Positions 25,276 to 34,724 are shown, counted from the first letter of the stretch. The stretch is DNA of 64,000 nt from Streptomyces sp. NBC_00554 (GCF_041431135.1 NZ_CP107799.1:9688501-9752500); one strand, 5' to 3'. The notes: generated by a model not told the origin, from the sequence alone. Numbers and translations are program-made.

Positions 25276-27906
25276 TCAGCGCTTGCGGAACATCTTCTTC
25301 CGTATCCCCTTCATCGCGCTGGCCTTCGGCTCGGTCGTGTCGGCGGGCGGGGTGGCGTCACCGGTGCGTGCGAGACGCTGCTTGAACCTGGACAGTCCCA
25401 GCTTCTCGCTGCGGAGCTTTGCACGACGGCTCGGCGTCTCCGTGTCGCCAGGGCCGTTGACGCCGGTGGAGCCGCTGTCCGACGCCGCGTCGCTCCCGGC
25501 GTCCGTGTCCGCGAGGGTCTCGGCGCCACGGTTGTCAGCGCGGCGCTGCCTGAGTCCGGACAGCCCCCGGGGCCGGCCGTGGTGGTGTCGCGGAAGCGGC
25601 GACGTGAACGTGGCCGTGTCCGAGGCATCGGCGCCGGAGCCGCTGGTGAAGACCTGCGGGGCGCTGTAGCTGTCCGAGCCCTGGTGGACCCCGGCGCCCA
25701 CGCCGGCGAGTACGGGTTCGGGTGCGGTGCTCGTGCTGTCGGCGTCCAGCGTGTGGCGCAGTTTCTCGCCCTCGACGTCGACGTTGGGCATGGCGCGGTC
25801 GAGCCATGCGGGCAGGGCCCAGGCGCGATGGCCGAGCAGGGCCAGCACCGCCGGGACGATGGTCATGCGGACCACGAAGGCGTCGAAGAGGACGGCGGAG
25901 GCGAGTCCCAGGCCGACCGACTTGATCAGTGCCGCGTCGTCGAGGAGGAAGCCGGAGAAGACGGCGATCATGATGACCGCGGCGGCGGTGACCACCCGGC
26001 CGCTGTGCCGGAAGCCCCCGATGACGGCCTGTGTGGGGGTGGCCCCGTGGACGTACTCCTCCCGCATCCGGGTGACGAGGAAGACCTCGTAGTCCATGGC
26101 GAGGCCGAAGACGACACCGATCAGCAGGATGGGCAGCACGCTGACGATGGGCGCCGTCTGGTCGACGCCGAAGACATCCGCGAGCCAGCCCCACTGGAAG
26201 ACGGCGACCAGGACGCCGAGGGTGGAGGCGATGGTGAGCAGGAAGCCGAGGGCGGCCTTGAGCGGGATCAGGATCGAGCGGAAGACCAGCAGGAGCAGGA
26301 TCAGGGCCAGGCCGACGACGATGGCGAGGTAGGGGATGAGGGCCTGGGCGAGCTTGGTCGAGACGTCGATGTTGACGGCGGTGGTGCCGGTGACCATCAG
26401 GTCGGCTCCGGTGTCCTTCTGCAGGGCGGCGCTGTGGTCGCGGATGTCGGCGACCAGGTCCTTGGTGGCCTGACTGGTCGGGGAGCTCTCCGGGACGACA
26501 CCGATGATCGCGACGTCACCGGCTTCGTTGAAGGCCGCGTCACGGACCGAGGCGACGTCGTCCAGCTTGCCGAGCACCGCGGTCGCGTCTGCGGCGGCGG
26601 CCTCGGGGTCGTCACTGTCGCGGGCGTCGACGACCACGGTCAGCGGGCCGTTGAAGCCCGGACCGAAGCCCTTGCTCAGGGTGTCGTAGGCGAGACGCTG
26701 GGTGCTGTCCGGGGGCTTCATGGAGTCGTCGGGCAGGGTCAGGCGCAGTGACATGGCGGGGATGGCCAGCAGTCCGAGGCCGATCACCGAGACGGCGAGG
26801 ACCTTGACCGGGTTGCGGGTGACGAACTTCGCCCAGCGCACGCCCATCGACTCGCCCTCGCCGCGCTCCAGCGCCTTCATGCGGGGGGACAACATCTTGG
26901 CCTTCATGATCCGCGTACCGGCGAAGCCGAGCAGGGCGGGCAGCAGGGTCAGCGCGATCACCACGGCGACGGCGACGGCGAAGGCGGAGCCCAGACCCAT
27001 GGAGGTGAGCATCTGGATGCCGATGACACTCAGGCCGGCCAGCGCGATGATCACGGTCAGGCCGGCGAAGACGACCGCGGAGCCGGCGGTGCCCAGGGCC
27101 CGTCCGCAGGCCTCTTCCGGATCGTGCCCGTCGCGGATCTCGTTGCGGTAGCGGGAGACGATGAACAGGGCGTAGTCAATGGCGACGGCCAGGCCCAGCA
27201 TCAGTGCCAGCGCGGACGTCTGGGAGGCGATGTCGAAGAACTGGGTGGCGACGGTGATCGACAGGATCGCCGCACCCACGCCGAGGATCGCGGTGAGCAG
27301 GGGCAGTCCGGCGGCGATCATCGAACCGAAGGTGATCACCAGGACGACCGCGGCGACGCCGAGACCGATCAGCTCGGCGGCCTTGCTGGCGGCGGTGTCG
27401 GCGACGGCGTCGCCGCCCAGGCTCACCGTGATGCCGGCCTTCTCGCCCTGCGCGACGACAGCGGTCTGGACGTCGTGCGCGGCGTCACTGACGTCGGCCT
27501 GGGCGACCTTGTACGTCACCCCGGCGTAGCCGATGGTGCCGTCCTTGCTGACCTGGCCGCTGGTGAAGGGGTCGGAGACGCTCGCCACCTGCGGCGACTT
27601 CTCCAGCTTCGCCACCAGCAACTCAACCGCCGCCTTGTGGGCAGTGGCGGTCAGCTTCTGCCCGTCGGCCGCCTCGAACACGACCCGGGCGGAGGCGCCG
27701 CCGGCGGATGCCTGCGGGAACTCCTCGCCCAGCAGGTCGATGGCTTTCTGGGACTGGGTGCCGGGCAGCGTGAAGCTGTCCGAGGTCTTGCCGGTGGAAC
27801 TCATGGCGCCGATGCCTACGGCGGCCAGGACGGCGATCCACAAGATGACGACGAGGCGTCGTCGCCGAAAGGCGAGCCGTCCCAGTCGGTACAGGAAGGT
27901 GGCCAC
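25276..27906 (-). CDS. MMPL/RND-superfamily exporter
   Basis: This 876-aa membrane protein has 12 predicted helices in two homologous halves with large extracytoplasmic loops (about residues 40-165 and 385-520), the MMPL layout. Conserved pieces are LGLAVAIDYALFIVSRYRNE in the first half and FGLAMDYEVFLVTRMREEY in the second, the Asp-Tyr sites linked to proton use. An unusually long, charged, Ser/Thr/Ala-rich C-terminal tail of about 150 residues ends in KGIRKKMFRKR. The family exports lipids and hydrophobic molecules. The start is GTG with GGGAG upstream. It heads an operon with the kinase and regulator. Confidence 0.88.
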   Translation of the reverse strand: MATFLYRLGRLAFRRRRLVVILWIAVLAAVGIGAMSSTGKTSDSFTLPGTQSQKAIDLLGEEFPQASAGGASARVVFEAADGQKLTATAHKAAVELLVAKLEKSPQVASVSDPFTSGQVSKDGTIGYAGVTYKVAQADVSDAAHDVQTAVVAQGEKAGITVSLGGDAVADTAASKAAELIGLGVAAVVLVITFGSMIAAGLPLLTAILGVGAAILSITVATQFFDIASQTSALALMLGLAVAIDYALFIVSRYRNEIRDGHDPEEACGRALGTAGSAVVFAGLTVIIALAGLSVIGIQMLTSMGLGSAFAVAVAVVIALTLLPALLGFAGTRIMKAKMLSPRMKALERGEGESMGVRWAKFVTRNPVKVLAVSVIGLGLLAIPAMSLRLTLPDDSMKPPDSTQRLAYDTLSKGFGPGFNGPLTVVVDARDSDDPEAAAADATAVLGKLDDVASVRDAAFNEAGDVAIIGVVPESSPTSQATKDLVADIRDHSAALQKDTGADLMVTGTTAVNIDVSTKLAQALIPYLAIVVGLALILLLLVFRSILIPLKAALGFLLTIASTLGVLVAVFQWGWLADVFGVDQTAPIVSVLPILLIGVVFGLAMDYEVFLVTRMREEYVHGATPTQAVIGGFRHSGRVVTAAAVIMIAVFSGFLLDDAALIKSVGLGLASAVLFDAFVVRMTIVPAVLALLGHRAWALPAWLDRAMPNVDVEGEKLRHTLDADSTSTAPEPVLAGVGAGVHQGSDSYSAPQVFTSGSGADASDTATFTSPLPRHHHGRPRGLSGLRQRRADNRGAETLADTDAGSDAASDSGSTGVNGPGDTETPSRRAKLRSEKLGLSRFKQRLARTGDATPPADTTEPKASAMKGIRKKMFRKR

Positions 27907-28030
27907 GGATTACTCCCACAGGAGAAGAGATCGTTACGTGAGTGCGCGGGGTCGATCGACCCTTGATCTCAAGCTAGGGGCGGTTTCTCGCGCTCCCTGC
28001 CCCCTGTGGGACCGAACCGTCGGGGTGCGG

Positions 28031-28048
28031 TTAGTACCCCGGTACTAA
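28031..28048. promoter_or_regulatory. Palindromic operator upstream of the MMPL-kinase-regulator operon
   Basis: TTAGTACC-CC-GGTACTAA has perfect 8-bp arms. It lies 125-142 nt before the MMPL start. It is the most symmetric sequence in this gap and a natural binding site for the dimeric NarL-type regulator encoded in the operon. The assignment to that regulator is inference. Confidence 0.6.
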
Positions 28049-28096
28049 TGCCTCTCGTTCTTGTGGCGCGGCGACCGGTGACCGGCGATGTGCTGG

Positions 28097-28783
28097 TCAG
28101 GGGCTGACGGTGATCGGTACGCGTCCGCGTTGGCCTGCGTCGACCCGGTCGTGGGCCTTGGCGATGTCCTCCAGGGGTAGCGGTCGACGGTGAGGTCGCG
28201 TGCGGCCTGCGTTTTGCCTCGGCCGGGAAGTCGTCGCTGCCGAGCAGGCGCATAGTGACGTTGTTGAACAGCAGTGGTCAGAAGGGAAGTTCGGTGCGGT
28301 CGGTGTGGGTTCCGTAGGCAGCGATGACGGCGTCGGGCGCGGTGACCGCGTTGTCGAGGTCGACGCCGTCCAGATCGCCGCTGCGGCGGACCGTACCGAT
28401 CACGGTGGCGCCGCCCCAGCGGGCGAGTTGAGCCGCCAGGGAGCCGACGCCGCCGAGCGCTCCGTGCACGAGCACGATCCTCCGGTCGACCGGGCCGTCC
28501 GCGAACACCGCGCGGTGGGCGGTGATTCCGGGAATGCCGAGGCTCGCGCCCAGCTCGTCGCCGAGGTGGCCGGGCAGCCGGACGGCCTGATGGTCGGGTA
28601 CGACGCTGTACAGGGCATCGAGGAACCGAGCCAGCCGCGCCGCTTCTTGGTGTCGCCGGGGTTGAGACCGGAGACGCTCACACGGACGCGGACCTCGCCG
28701 GGGCCGGGCTCGGGGTCGGGGAGTTCACCGACGTGCAGGACGTCGGCGGCGGGGCCCTGTTCGTCGTACCAGGACGCGAGCAT
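28097..28783 (-). pseudogene. Decayed zinc-independent quinone oxidoreductase (MDR family)
   Basis: An intact start with GGAGG (ATG 28783) encodes MLASWYDEQGPAADVLHVGE and continues to NPGDTKKRRGWLGSSMP. The frame then shifts after a deletion of about 40 codons. The NADPH-binding part (VLVHGALGGVGSLAAQLARWGGATVIGTVRR) is preserved in another frame. About 35 codons are missing before APDAVIAAYG. A TGA replaces the family Trp before PLLFNN, and a further shift precedes the tail ending near 28097. No full-length enzyme can be made. Confidence 0.85.
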
Positions 28784-28803
28784 GGAAGTACCTCCGATGT
28801 CTT

Positions 28804-29118
28804 TCAGGAGTACGTGGGCGGTTCCTCGCCCAGCACCTCGCGGAGCCAGGCGCGTTCGGCGCGGCTGGTGGCGCGGGCGGTCAGGAGGAGGCCGCGCCGG
28901 TAGGGGTCGGTGACCTCCTCGGCGCGCAGGGGGCGGTCTCCGTCGTAGACGAAGCTCGCCGGCGCCTCCAGGAAGGCGAGGCGCCGGCGCAGGACCGTGT
29001 GCTGTTCGGCCACGTCCGGGAAGGGAGTAGGTCGAGGAGCACGGCATTCGCCTGCTGAAGTGACACTCCGCCAGTAGGCGCCGGTGTTGTTGATCCCTGA
29101 GTTGCGACGCTCGGTCAT
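28804..29118 (-). CDS. Hypothetical protein next to the oxidoreductase relic
   Basis: This 104-aa frame has a helical C-terminal half (HTVLRRRLAFLEAPASFVYDGDRPLRAEEV, then RRGLLLTARATSRAERAWLREVLGEE) that looks like genuine protein. The first 35 residues look random, so the true start may be internal or the gene may be a truncated remnant. It ends 20 nt before the start of the decayed oxidoreductase on the same strand. I do not recognise the family. Confidence 0.45.
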   Translation of the reverse strand: MTERRNSGINNTGAYWRSVTSAGECRAPRPTPFPDVAEQHTVLRRRLAFLEAPASFVYDGDRPLRAEEVTDPYRRGLLLTARATSRAERAWLREVLGEEPPTYS

Positions 29119-29679
29119 GTGGTCATCGTGGTGGCCTGTGTCCGTCCTGCGATGGTCGCTTGAACAGCTGCTGTAGGCGACGAGCAGTTTCCAAGCCGAG
29201 CCCTCGCGTCTCAGAGGGTCTGGGCGTCATGGTTTCCGCCACGTCAACACTTGATGACGGGCGGCGTGCGAAATACTTTCGGAAACGCGCCAGTGACATA
29301 GCGGCGCCGCGTCCTAATACTTTCCCCATCCGGCTCACGTCTCATCGACCGAAATTCGGATCCATGAGTCGCCGCTGTCGGCTGCGTACCCCGTCTCATG
29401 GCGGTTCGCGAGGTGCTTCTCGCCCAACGAACGCCGATCCATGGGAATCAGTCGACCGCAGTCCTGCGGCCGAACCAGGCAAGAGAAACAGCATGGGCTA
29501 CTTGGCGAATTACGTTGTCCCCCTGAGGGCGAGGGGCGGCAAGGGAATTCTGGCGGCAACTGTCGGACAGGTGGACGCCTTTCCGGCTGCAGTCTGATGT
29601 GAGCCGTTTTCCGTTTCGGTTACCGAGCTGCCTTTTCGCAGCTCCAAGTGCCGCTAACCAACGCTCAGAGGAATCGCAA
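29119..29679. other. Long regulatory region and leader before the secreted propeller protein
   Basis: These 561 bp carry no convincing gene. They hold a promoter/operator (29251-29282), a possible second half-site (ATACTTTC near 29313-29320), a perfect 7-bp hairpin GAGCTGC/GCAGCTC at 29625-29644 and a small dyad GAATC/GATTC (29671-29686) that spans the ATG. A 34-codon frame at 29493 was considered and not called. Confidence 0.6.
29251..29282 (+). promoter_or_regulatory. Promoter with overlapping LacI-type operator
   Basis: TTGATG (29251-29256), a 17-nt spacer and TACTTT (29274-29279) form a good -35/-10 pair. The operator GCGAAATACTTTCGG (29268-29282) covers the -10 and matches the GCGAAAGACTTTCGC site before the GH95 gene at 13 of 15 positions. 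Repression by the LacI protein of this locus is the likely mechanism. Confidence 0.6.
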
Positions 29680-31869
29680 ATGATTCAGAAAATGGCGCGG
29701 AAGGTTCTCGCGGCAGCGACAGCCTTCGGTCTCGGCGCGGCATTCGCCGTTGCCTCCGCAGGGAGTGCCTCGGCGTATCAGCCGAGCCAGACGAACCTGT
29801 ACGTGTCGCAGGACAGCGCCACGTGCAGCAAGAAGCCCTGTGTTCTCTACCCGAAGTCGGCCCAGCTTCCGAGCGGCCGCATCGTGGCGTCGTTCGAGAA
29901 CAGCAAGGGTGACCCGGTGGGACAGACGCTGCCCGTCTACAAGAGTGACGACGAGGGCACCACCTGGCAGAAGCTGACCGATGTCAAAGCGCCCGCCGCT
30001 CTGTCCAGCGACCCCAAGTACGCGAAGTACACGAGCAACTGGACGAACCCGTACCTCTATGTGCTTCCGCAGAACGTCGGATCTCTGACGGCCGGCACCC
30101 TGCTCCTGGCGAGCGTCGTCTCGGGGGACGACTACTACTACAAGGAGCACAAGGCCGCCGACCCCAACTGGACAGCGGACGGTGACGGCGACCGCAAGGA
30201 CGTGGCGATCGCGCTGTACTCCAGCACCGACGACGGCGCGACCTGGAGCATCCAGAACATCATCGCCGCCGGTGGGTGGCAGGGCAGCCGCGTCTCGAAC
30301 GCCAACACCAACGGGCAGTCCGACCCACTCTGGGAGCCGTACCTGATCGCCCGCAATGGTCAGCTCGTCGCCTACTACTCCGACGAGCACGACTACCTCG
30401 GCTTCAACGCCGACACCGGAGTACCGACCCGCGACCCGGACGACGACACGGCCACCGACTCGTACAACCAGATCCTCGTACACGCGACCTGGGACGGCAC
30501 CAGCGCTTCCTGGACCCAGCCGATCGTCGACGTCCCGGGCACGACCGAGAACCTCAACGGAAAGACACTGATCGGCAACGGCCGCCCCGGCATGACGACG
30601 ATCGCCCCGACCACCGACGGCAAATGGCTGCTCACCTACGAGTACTGGGGCGGCGGAACGAACGTGAGATACAGGCTCGCGGACGACCCGCTGAAGTTCT
30701 ATCCCAACAGCGTGACGGACCTCCCGATCACCAACCTGCCGGTGCCCTCCGGGGGACACACGCTGTCGACGAGCGGCAGCCCGGTGCTCGCCCCGCTGCC
30801 GGACGGGCGGATCCTCTACAACGCGGCCGGCAGCGGCAGCGTCTGGGTGAACGAGTCCGGTAAGAGCGACGGCACTTGGAAGGAGTACCAGACGCCGGTC
30901 ACCAACGGCTACAGCCGCAATCTCCAGTACGTCGAGGGCACGGGACGCGTCGTCATCCTTCAGGCAGACTTCGGCACGGGTTACGGTCCCATACGCTACG
31001 GCGAGGTCGACCTCGGCCGGTCCCAGGGCGCCTACAGCACGCTCGTCAACCGTGCGACCGGTCAGGCCCTCAGCCCCGACGCAGGCAAGACTCAGGACGC
31101 CAACCTCACGGGGAACGTACCTGACCTCGTCCTGCGGGACCGCAACGCCACGGACGACACACAGCGCTGGCACCTGACCGCCAAGGGCAACGACGTCACC
31201 CTGCTCAACAAGGCCGGCGGCCGCTCGGCCGCCATCTGGACCGGCAGCGCCACGGCCGGGCAGAAGCTCGCCCAGTGGGTCGACGACGGCGCCACCGACA
31301 AGCAGTGGACCCTCGTCTCCTCGACCGACGGCTACTACAAGATCCGCTCGGTCCGTAACACGAGCCTGTTCATGACCGGGGCGACACAGAACGGTGCCGT
31401 CGATCTCGGGGCATCGATCGACGCATCCGGCAATGCCTCGGCGGACGACGCGCAGGAGTGGCAGCTTGTCCAGGATCCGCTGCCGACGGATGCGACCTTC
31501 ACGCTGAAGGGCGCCAACTCCGGCCGCTGTCTCGACGTGCCGAACGGCCAGACAGGCGTGCAGGTGCAGATCTACGACTGCTCCGGGAACGCGAACCAGA
31601 CCATCACGCAGACCACCGCCGGCGAACTCCGCGTCGCCGGCAAGTGCCTCGCCGCAGACGGTGACGGGACCACGCCGGGCACCAAGCTCATCCTGTGGTC
31701 CTGCAACGGGAAGTCCAGCCAGAAGTGGTGGTTCCGCCTGGACGGATCCGTCATCAACCGCTCCAACGGTCACGCCCTCGACGTCACCAACTCGTCGACG
31801 GCCAACGGATCGAAGGTGCAGCTGTGGACGGCTCTCGGCAACGCCACCCAGAGGTGGAGCCGGGGATAG
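29680..31869 (+). CDS. Secreted beta-propeller (sialidase/GH93-like) protein with two ricin-type lectin domains
   Basis: This 729-aa exported protein has a Sec signal peptide (to about residue 33, cleavage after SASA). Residues 35-455 form a BNR/Asp-box-type propeller with repeats such as KSDDEGTTW and SSTDDGATW, as in sialidases and GH93 exo-arabinanases. Two beta-trefoil ricin-type domains follow (about 460-605 and 610-729) with QxW-type repeats (TQRWHL, DKQWTLV, SQKWWF, TQRWSRG). It probably cleaves or binds a plant or microbial glycan outside the cell. AGAGGAA precedes the ATG. The operator upstream links it to the LacI/GH95/ABC locus. Confidence 0.8.
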   Translation: MIQKMARKVLAAATAFGLGAAFAVASAGSASAYQPSQTNLYVSQDSATCSKKPCVLYPKSAQLPSGRIVASFENSKGDPVGQTLPVYKSDDEGTTWQKLTDVKAPAALSSDPKYAKYTSNWTNPYLYVLPQNVGSLTAGTLLLASVVSGDDYYYKEHKAADPNWTADGDGDRKDVAIALYSSTDDGATWSIQNIIAAGGWQGSRVSNANTNGQSDPLWEPYLIARNGQLVAYYSDEHDYLGFNADTGVPTRDPDDDTATDSYNQILVHATWDGTSASWTQPIVDVPGTTENLNGKTLIGNGRPGMTTIAPTTDGKWLLTYEYWGGGTNVRYRLADDPLKFYPNSVTDLPITNLPVPSGGHTLSTSGSPVLAPLPDGRILYNAAGSGSVWVNESGKSDGTWKEYQTPVTNGYSRNLQYVEGTGRVVILQADFGTGYGPIRYGEVDLGRSQGAYSTLVNRATGQALSPDAGKTQDANLTGNVPDLVLRDRNATDDTQRWHLTAKGNDVTLLNKAGGRSAAIWTGSATAGQKLAQWVDDGATDKQWTLVSSTDGYYKIRSVRNTSLFMTGATQNGAVDLGASIDASGNASADDAQEWQLVQDPLPTDATFTLKGANSGRCLDVPNGQTGVQVQIYDCSGNANQTITQTTAGELRVAGKCLAADGDGTTPGTKLILWSCNGKSSQKWWFRLDGSVINRSNGHALDVTNSSTANGSKVQLWTALGNATQRWSRG

Positions 31870-32231
31870 TACGCAACCAATGGGGTGCGACCGCGACGGT
31901 GCGGCCGCACCCCACTGCGCGCCCTGTCTGTTCTGTACGGTGGCACGCCCAGGGCGAGTTCGGCCCTGGCCCCTGTCTCCGACATCGACCGGGCGGGGAG
32001 GGGACCGGTGAACGTCGGGGGGTTACCCGGCGAACATGCCCGCAGGTCGCGACGGTGCTGACTGACCACGAGCTGGGCCTCGCCCGCGTGATGTGACGGA
32101 TACGCCGCCTCGACGTCGGTGCGCCGGCCGGCCTGCTTCTGATCCACCGGCCAGCAGTGGCGCATCGGCCAGGTCGGTTTGACCGGCGTTGCCGAGAGGC
32201 GGGCGTCAGACGAGAGCCCGCCCCTCAGGCG
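31870..32231. other. Convergent gap with terminator and a short direct repeat
   Basis: Between two convergent genes lie a 9-bp perfect stem (TGGGGTGCG at 31881-31889 with CGCACCCCA at 31906-31914), a likely terminator, and the first copy of a 13-bp direct repeat, GGCGTCAGACGAG (32202-32214). The second copy (32228-32240) covers the stop codon of the GH95 gene. No gene was seen. Confidence 0.6.
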
Positions 32232-34499
32232 TCAGACGAGCGGGACGGTCACCGTGGTGGGGGCGTTTGGCGGCAGATGCACGGTCTGTCGCCGGTCCGC
32301 GGCACCACGGCATACGAGGGTGACGTCCCGCTCGGTCGGCGATGTGAGAACCACCCGGGCGAAGCCCTCCGGCACGTCCCACGTCAGCTCGTCGACGCTC
32401 ACCCCGGCGCGCGTGGCGATGCCGCGCAGACTGCCGGAGCGCCACTCCGGGGGCAGGGCGGGCAGGAGTTCCACGATCCCGGGACGGGAGTCGAGCAGCA
32501 TCTCCACGACCACGGCCGGCAGACAGTGGGCGGCGTCCGCGTTGTAGATGTCCAGATCAGGGTTGTGCGAGGTCATCAGCGACCGGAAGACCATGTTCCG
32601 GCCAAGGATCTTGAGTACGTTCGCCCTGGCCGTCTCGCTGTCCTTCAGACGTGCCGCACACAGGGCGCGGTGCAGGCTCCCATGCGCGGAGATGTTCTCG
32701 TCACCACGCCGCAGCAGGGCTTCGCGAGCGGCGGCGGCCAGGTCGGGGGTGTCGTCCGGGGTGATGTCGTGCAGCGGCCAGACCGGGTAGAGATGGCTGA
32801 CGTGGCGATGGTCGTCGGCGGTTTCCAGTCCTGGCCATGCCCACTCGGCGAGAGCTCCGTGGTTGTCGACGCGGTAGGGCGGCAGTCGTTCGGCCAGCGC
32901 ACGCCAGCGGACGGCCGCGGCCTGCTCGATCCCGAGCCGTGTACAGACGTCGGCGGCGGTCGAGAGCGCGTGCCGTGCCGCGGCCACGTCCATGGTGGCG
33001 TTCACCCCGGCCGCGCCCCGTTCGTCCTTCGGGCCGACCTCCGGGGAGTAGGACGGGACGAGGACGACGTGTCCGTCGTCGTCCTCGCGGGTGAGGAAGT
33101 CCTCGAAGAAGACGGCGGCCTCGACGAGCCAGGGGGCGAGGGTACGGGCGAGGAAGTCGTCGTCGCCGGTCGCCTGCCAGTACTCGTACAGCGGGAACAG
33201 CAGCCAGTCCGCGCCCGCCAGCCACATGGTCCAGGGCCAGTCGTCGTCGAGATGGAAGAGCAGCCCGTGTTCGCCGTCGGTCCGGCTGGGCGCGAGGACC
33301 CCGCGGGTGCCGTAGATCGTGCGGGCGTTGGTGCGCCAGTCCTCGATCTGCCCGCCGATCAACGCGGCGTACGGCGCGATGAGTTCGGGCATGCCGGTGA
33401 GGACCGCCCCGGCCATCTGGAGGTTGATGTTGGCGTCGGTGGTGTAGTCGCCGGACCAGGCCGCCCCCCAGGCTCCCAGCCACAGTCCGGTCAGCCGGGG
33501 CGGAAGGACCTCGCTGGAGCTGAGCAGCAGGTAGCGGCCGCAGTGGAACAGCGCCTCGACCAGCGCGCCGTCCAGCACCTTGGGGTCGGCGCGGGCGATC
33601 AGCTCGCTCACGGGGAGGCTGCGGGCGCTGTCGGGCACGCCCAGGTCGAGTTCGGCCCGGCCGTAGAGTTCGCCGTGTACGGGCACATGGCGGGCGAGCA
33701 ACTCGTCGTATTCGGCGGGCAGTTCGTCCAGAGTCGTGCGGAGCAGGTCGGTGCGGGGAAGGGGCGCTGAGCGGTCCATCCGAGTCAGCAGGACCACGCG
33801 CGTCGCCCCCTCGACACGGACCACGTCCCCCTCCGCCCGGACCCGGCCACCGGCGACGACGGCCCGGGTGACGCCGGCGAATCCCGCCGCACCGAGCCCA
33901 GGCGGATAGGCCCCCACGACGGCGAGTGATGCTTCACCGTCCCCGCCGGCCTCGGTGGACGTCGTGAAGGTGACCTCGGAGGGGCGGCCGGGCACCTCGC
34001 CGGAGAGCCGGATGGCCAGGTCGAGCCGTGGACCGGTGATCTCGACGACCGCGACGGCATCGGTGCGCGACACGAAGGCACGCCGCGACCACTCCCCGTT
34101 CCCGTCGGACCACGTGACCCGTACCTCGCCGGTGGAGAAGTCGGTGACCCTGCGGTAGCACTCCACCGGGCTGTCCCCGGCCGCCGCGTCCACATGCAGC
34201 ACGTGCCCCGGATGGAAGGACTGCGTCCAGGCCATCGCCCTGCCGTCGGAGAACTCGCGCTGTGCCTGTTCCCGCTGCCCTGCGAGGACCAGGTCGCGGA
34301 CGTGTCCGAGGCGGTCGGCGACAGCCGGCGGCCGCATCCCGAGGGACTCGTTGGGCAGGACGTACCGGTGATGGTTGTGAACGATCCGTTCCCGGTGGGG
34401 ATGCCCGAACACCATGATCCCGTACTCGCCGTTGCCGGAGAGGAAGGAGTCCTCCCAGCGGTCGGCGGGTTGCGTGTCGTGGATGCTGTGCACCGGCAT
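32232..34499 (-). CDS. Glycoside hydrolase family 95 (alpha-L-fucosidase/galactosidase-type)
   Basis: This 755-aa enzyme has no signal peptide and is probably cytoplasmic. The N-terminal beta-domain begins DRWEDSFLSGNGEYG. The (alpha/alpha)6 barrel shows RLTGLWLGAWGAAWSGDYTTDANINLQMA, and DWPWTMWLAGADWL, HRHVSHLYPVWP and a C-terminal beta-domain follow. This is the GH95 pattern, with inverting alpha-L-fucosidases and alpha-L-galactosidases. The ATG at 34499 has GGGAGG upstream; the open frame extends to 34646 without family sequence. It is divergent from the LacI regulator, with an operator in the shared promoter region. Confidence 0.85.
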   Translation of the reverse strand: MPVHSIHDTQPADRWEDSFLSGNGEYGIMVFGHPHRERIVHNHHRYVLPNESLGMRPPAVADRLGHVRDLVLAGQREQAQREFSDGRAMAWTQSFHPGHVLHVDAAAGDSPVECYRRVTDFSTGEVRVTWSDGNGEWSRRAFVSRTDAVAVVEITGPRLDLAIRLSGEVPGRPSEVTFTTSTEAGGDGEASLAVVGAYPPGLGAAGFAGVTRAVVAGGRVRAEGDVVRVEGATRVVLLTRMDRSAPLPRTDLLRTTLDELPAEYDELLARHVPVHGELYGRAELDLGVPDSARSLPVSELIARADPKVLDGALVEALFHCGRYLLLSSSEVLPPRLTGLWLGAWGAAWSGDYTTDANINLQMAGAVLTGMPELIAPYAALIGGQIEDWRTNARTIYGTRGVLAPSRTDGEHGLLFHLDDDWPWTMWLAGADWLLFPLYEYWQATGDDDFLARTLAPWLVEAAVFFEDFLTREDDDGHVVLVPSYSPEVGPKDERGAAGVNATMDVAAARHALSTAADVCTRLGIEQAAAVRWRALAERLPPYRVDNHGALAEWAWPGLETADDHRHVSHLYPVWPLHDITPDDTPDLAAAAREALLRRGDENISAHGSLHRALCAARLKDSETARANVLKILGRNMVFRSLMTSHNPDLDIYNADAAHCLPAVVVEMLLDSRPGIVELLPALPPEWRSGSLRGIATRAGVSVDELTWDVPEGFARVVLTSPTERDVTLVCRGAADRRQTVHLPPNAPTTVTVPLV

Positions 34500-34578
34500 G
34501 CCCGGCCTCCCGGAAGTGGCGTGCCTGAGCGGCTCGAACAGGCTGCGGCGGAGCCTACAAGAGTTGCCCAGCTGGACG

Positions 34579-34593
34579 GCGAAAGACTTTCGC
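34579..34593. promoter_or_regulatory. LacI-type operator between the GH95 and LacI genes
   Basis: GCGAAAG-A-CTTTCGC is a perfect 7-bp-arm palindrome 80-94 nt above the GH95 start. The same core occurs at 35798-35810 before the binding-protein gene and, less perfectly, at 29268-29282. The divergent LacI protein is the obvious candidate to bind it. Confidence 0.75.
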
Positions 34594-34724
34594 AGGCCGA
34601 AGGTCGTTGAATTTCGCAGGTCTTCGGGCTTTCCGACGCTTGGCACCGGACGCTGTGTTCGATTCGGCGTGTACTTTCACTCCGCACGCAGTCTGCGTAT
34701 GCCGACAGGAAGGTCCACGCCGAA

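Noticed and set aside
29493..29597. A 34-codon frame in the leader of the propeller protein (begins MGYLANYVVPLRARG), a possible leader peptide.
   Set aside because: The ribosome site is weak, there is no regulatory run of codons, and it is not clearly linked to the downstream start.
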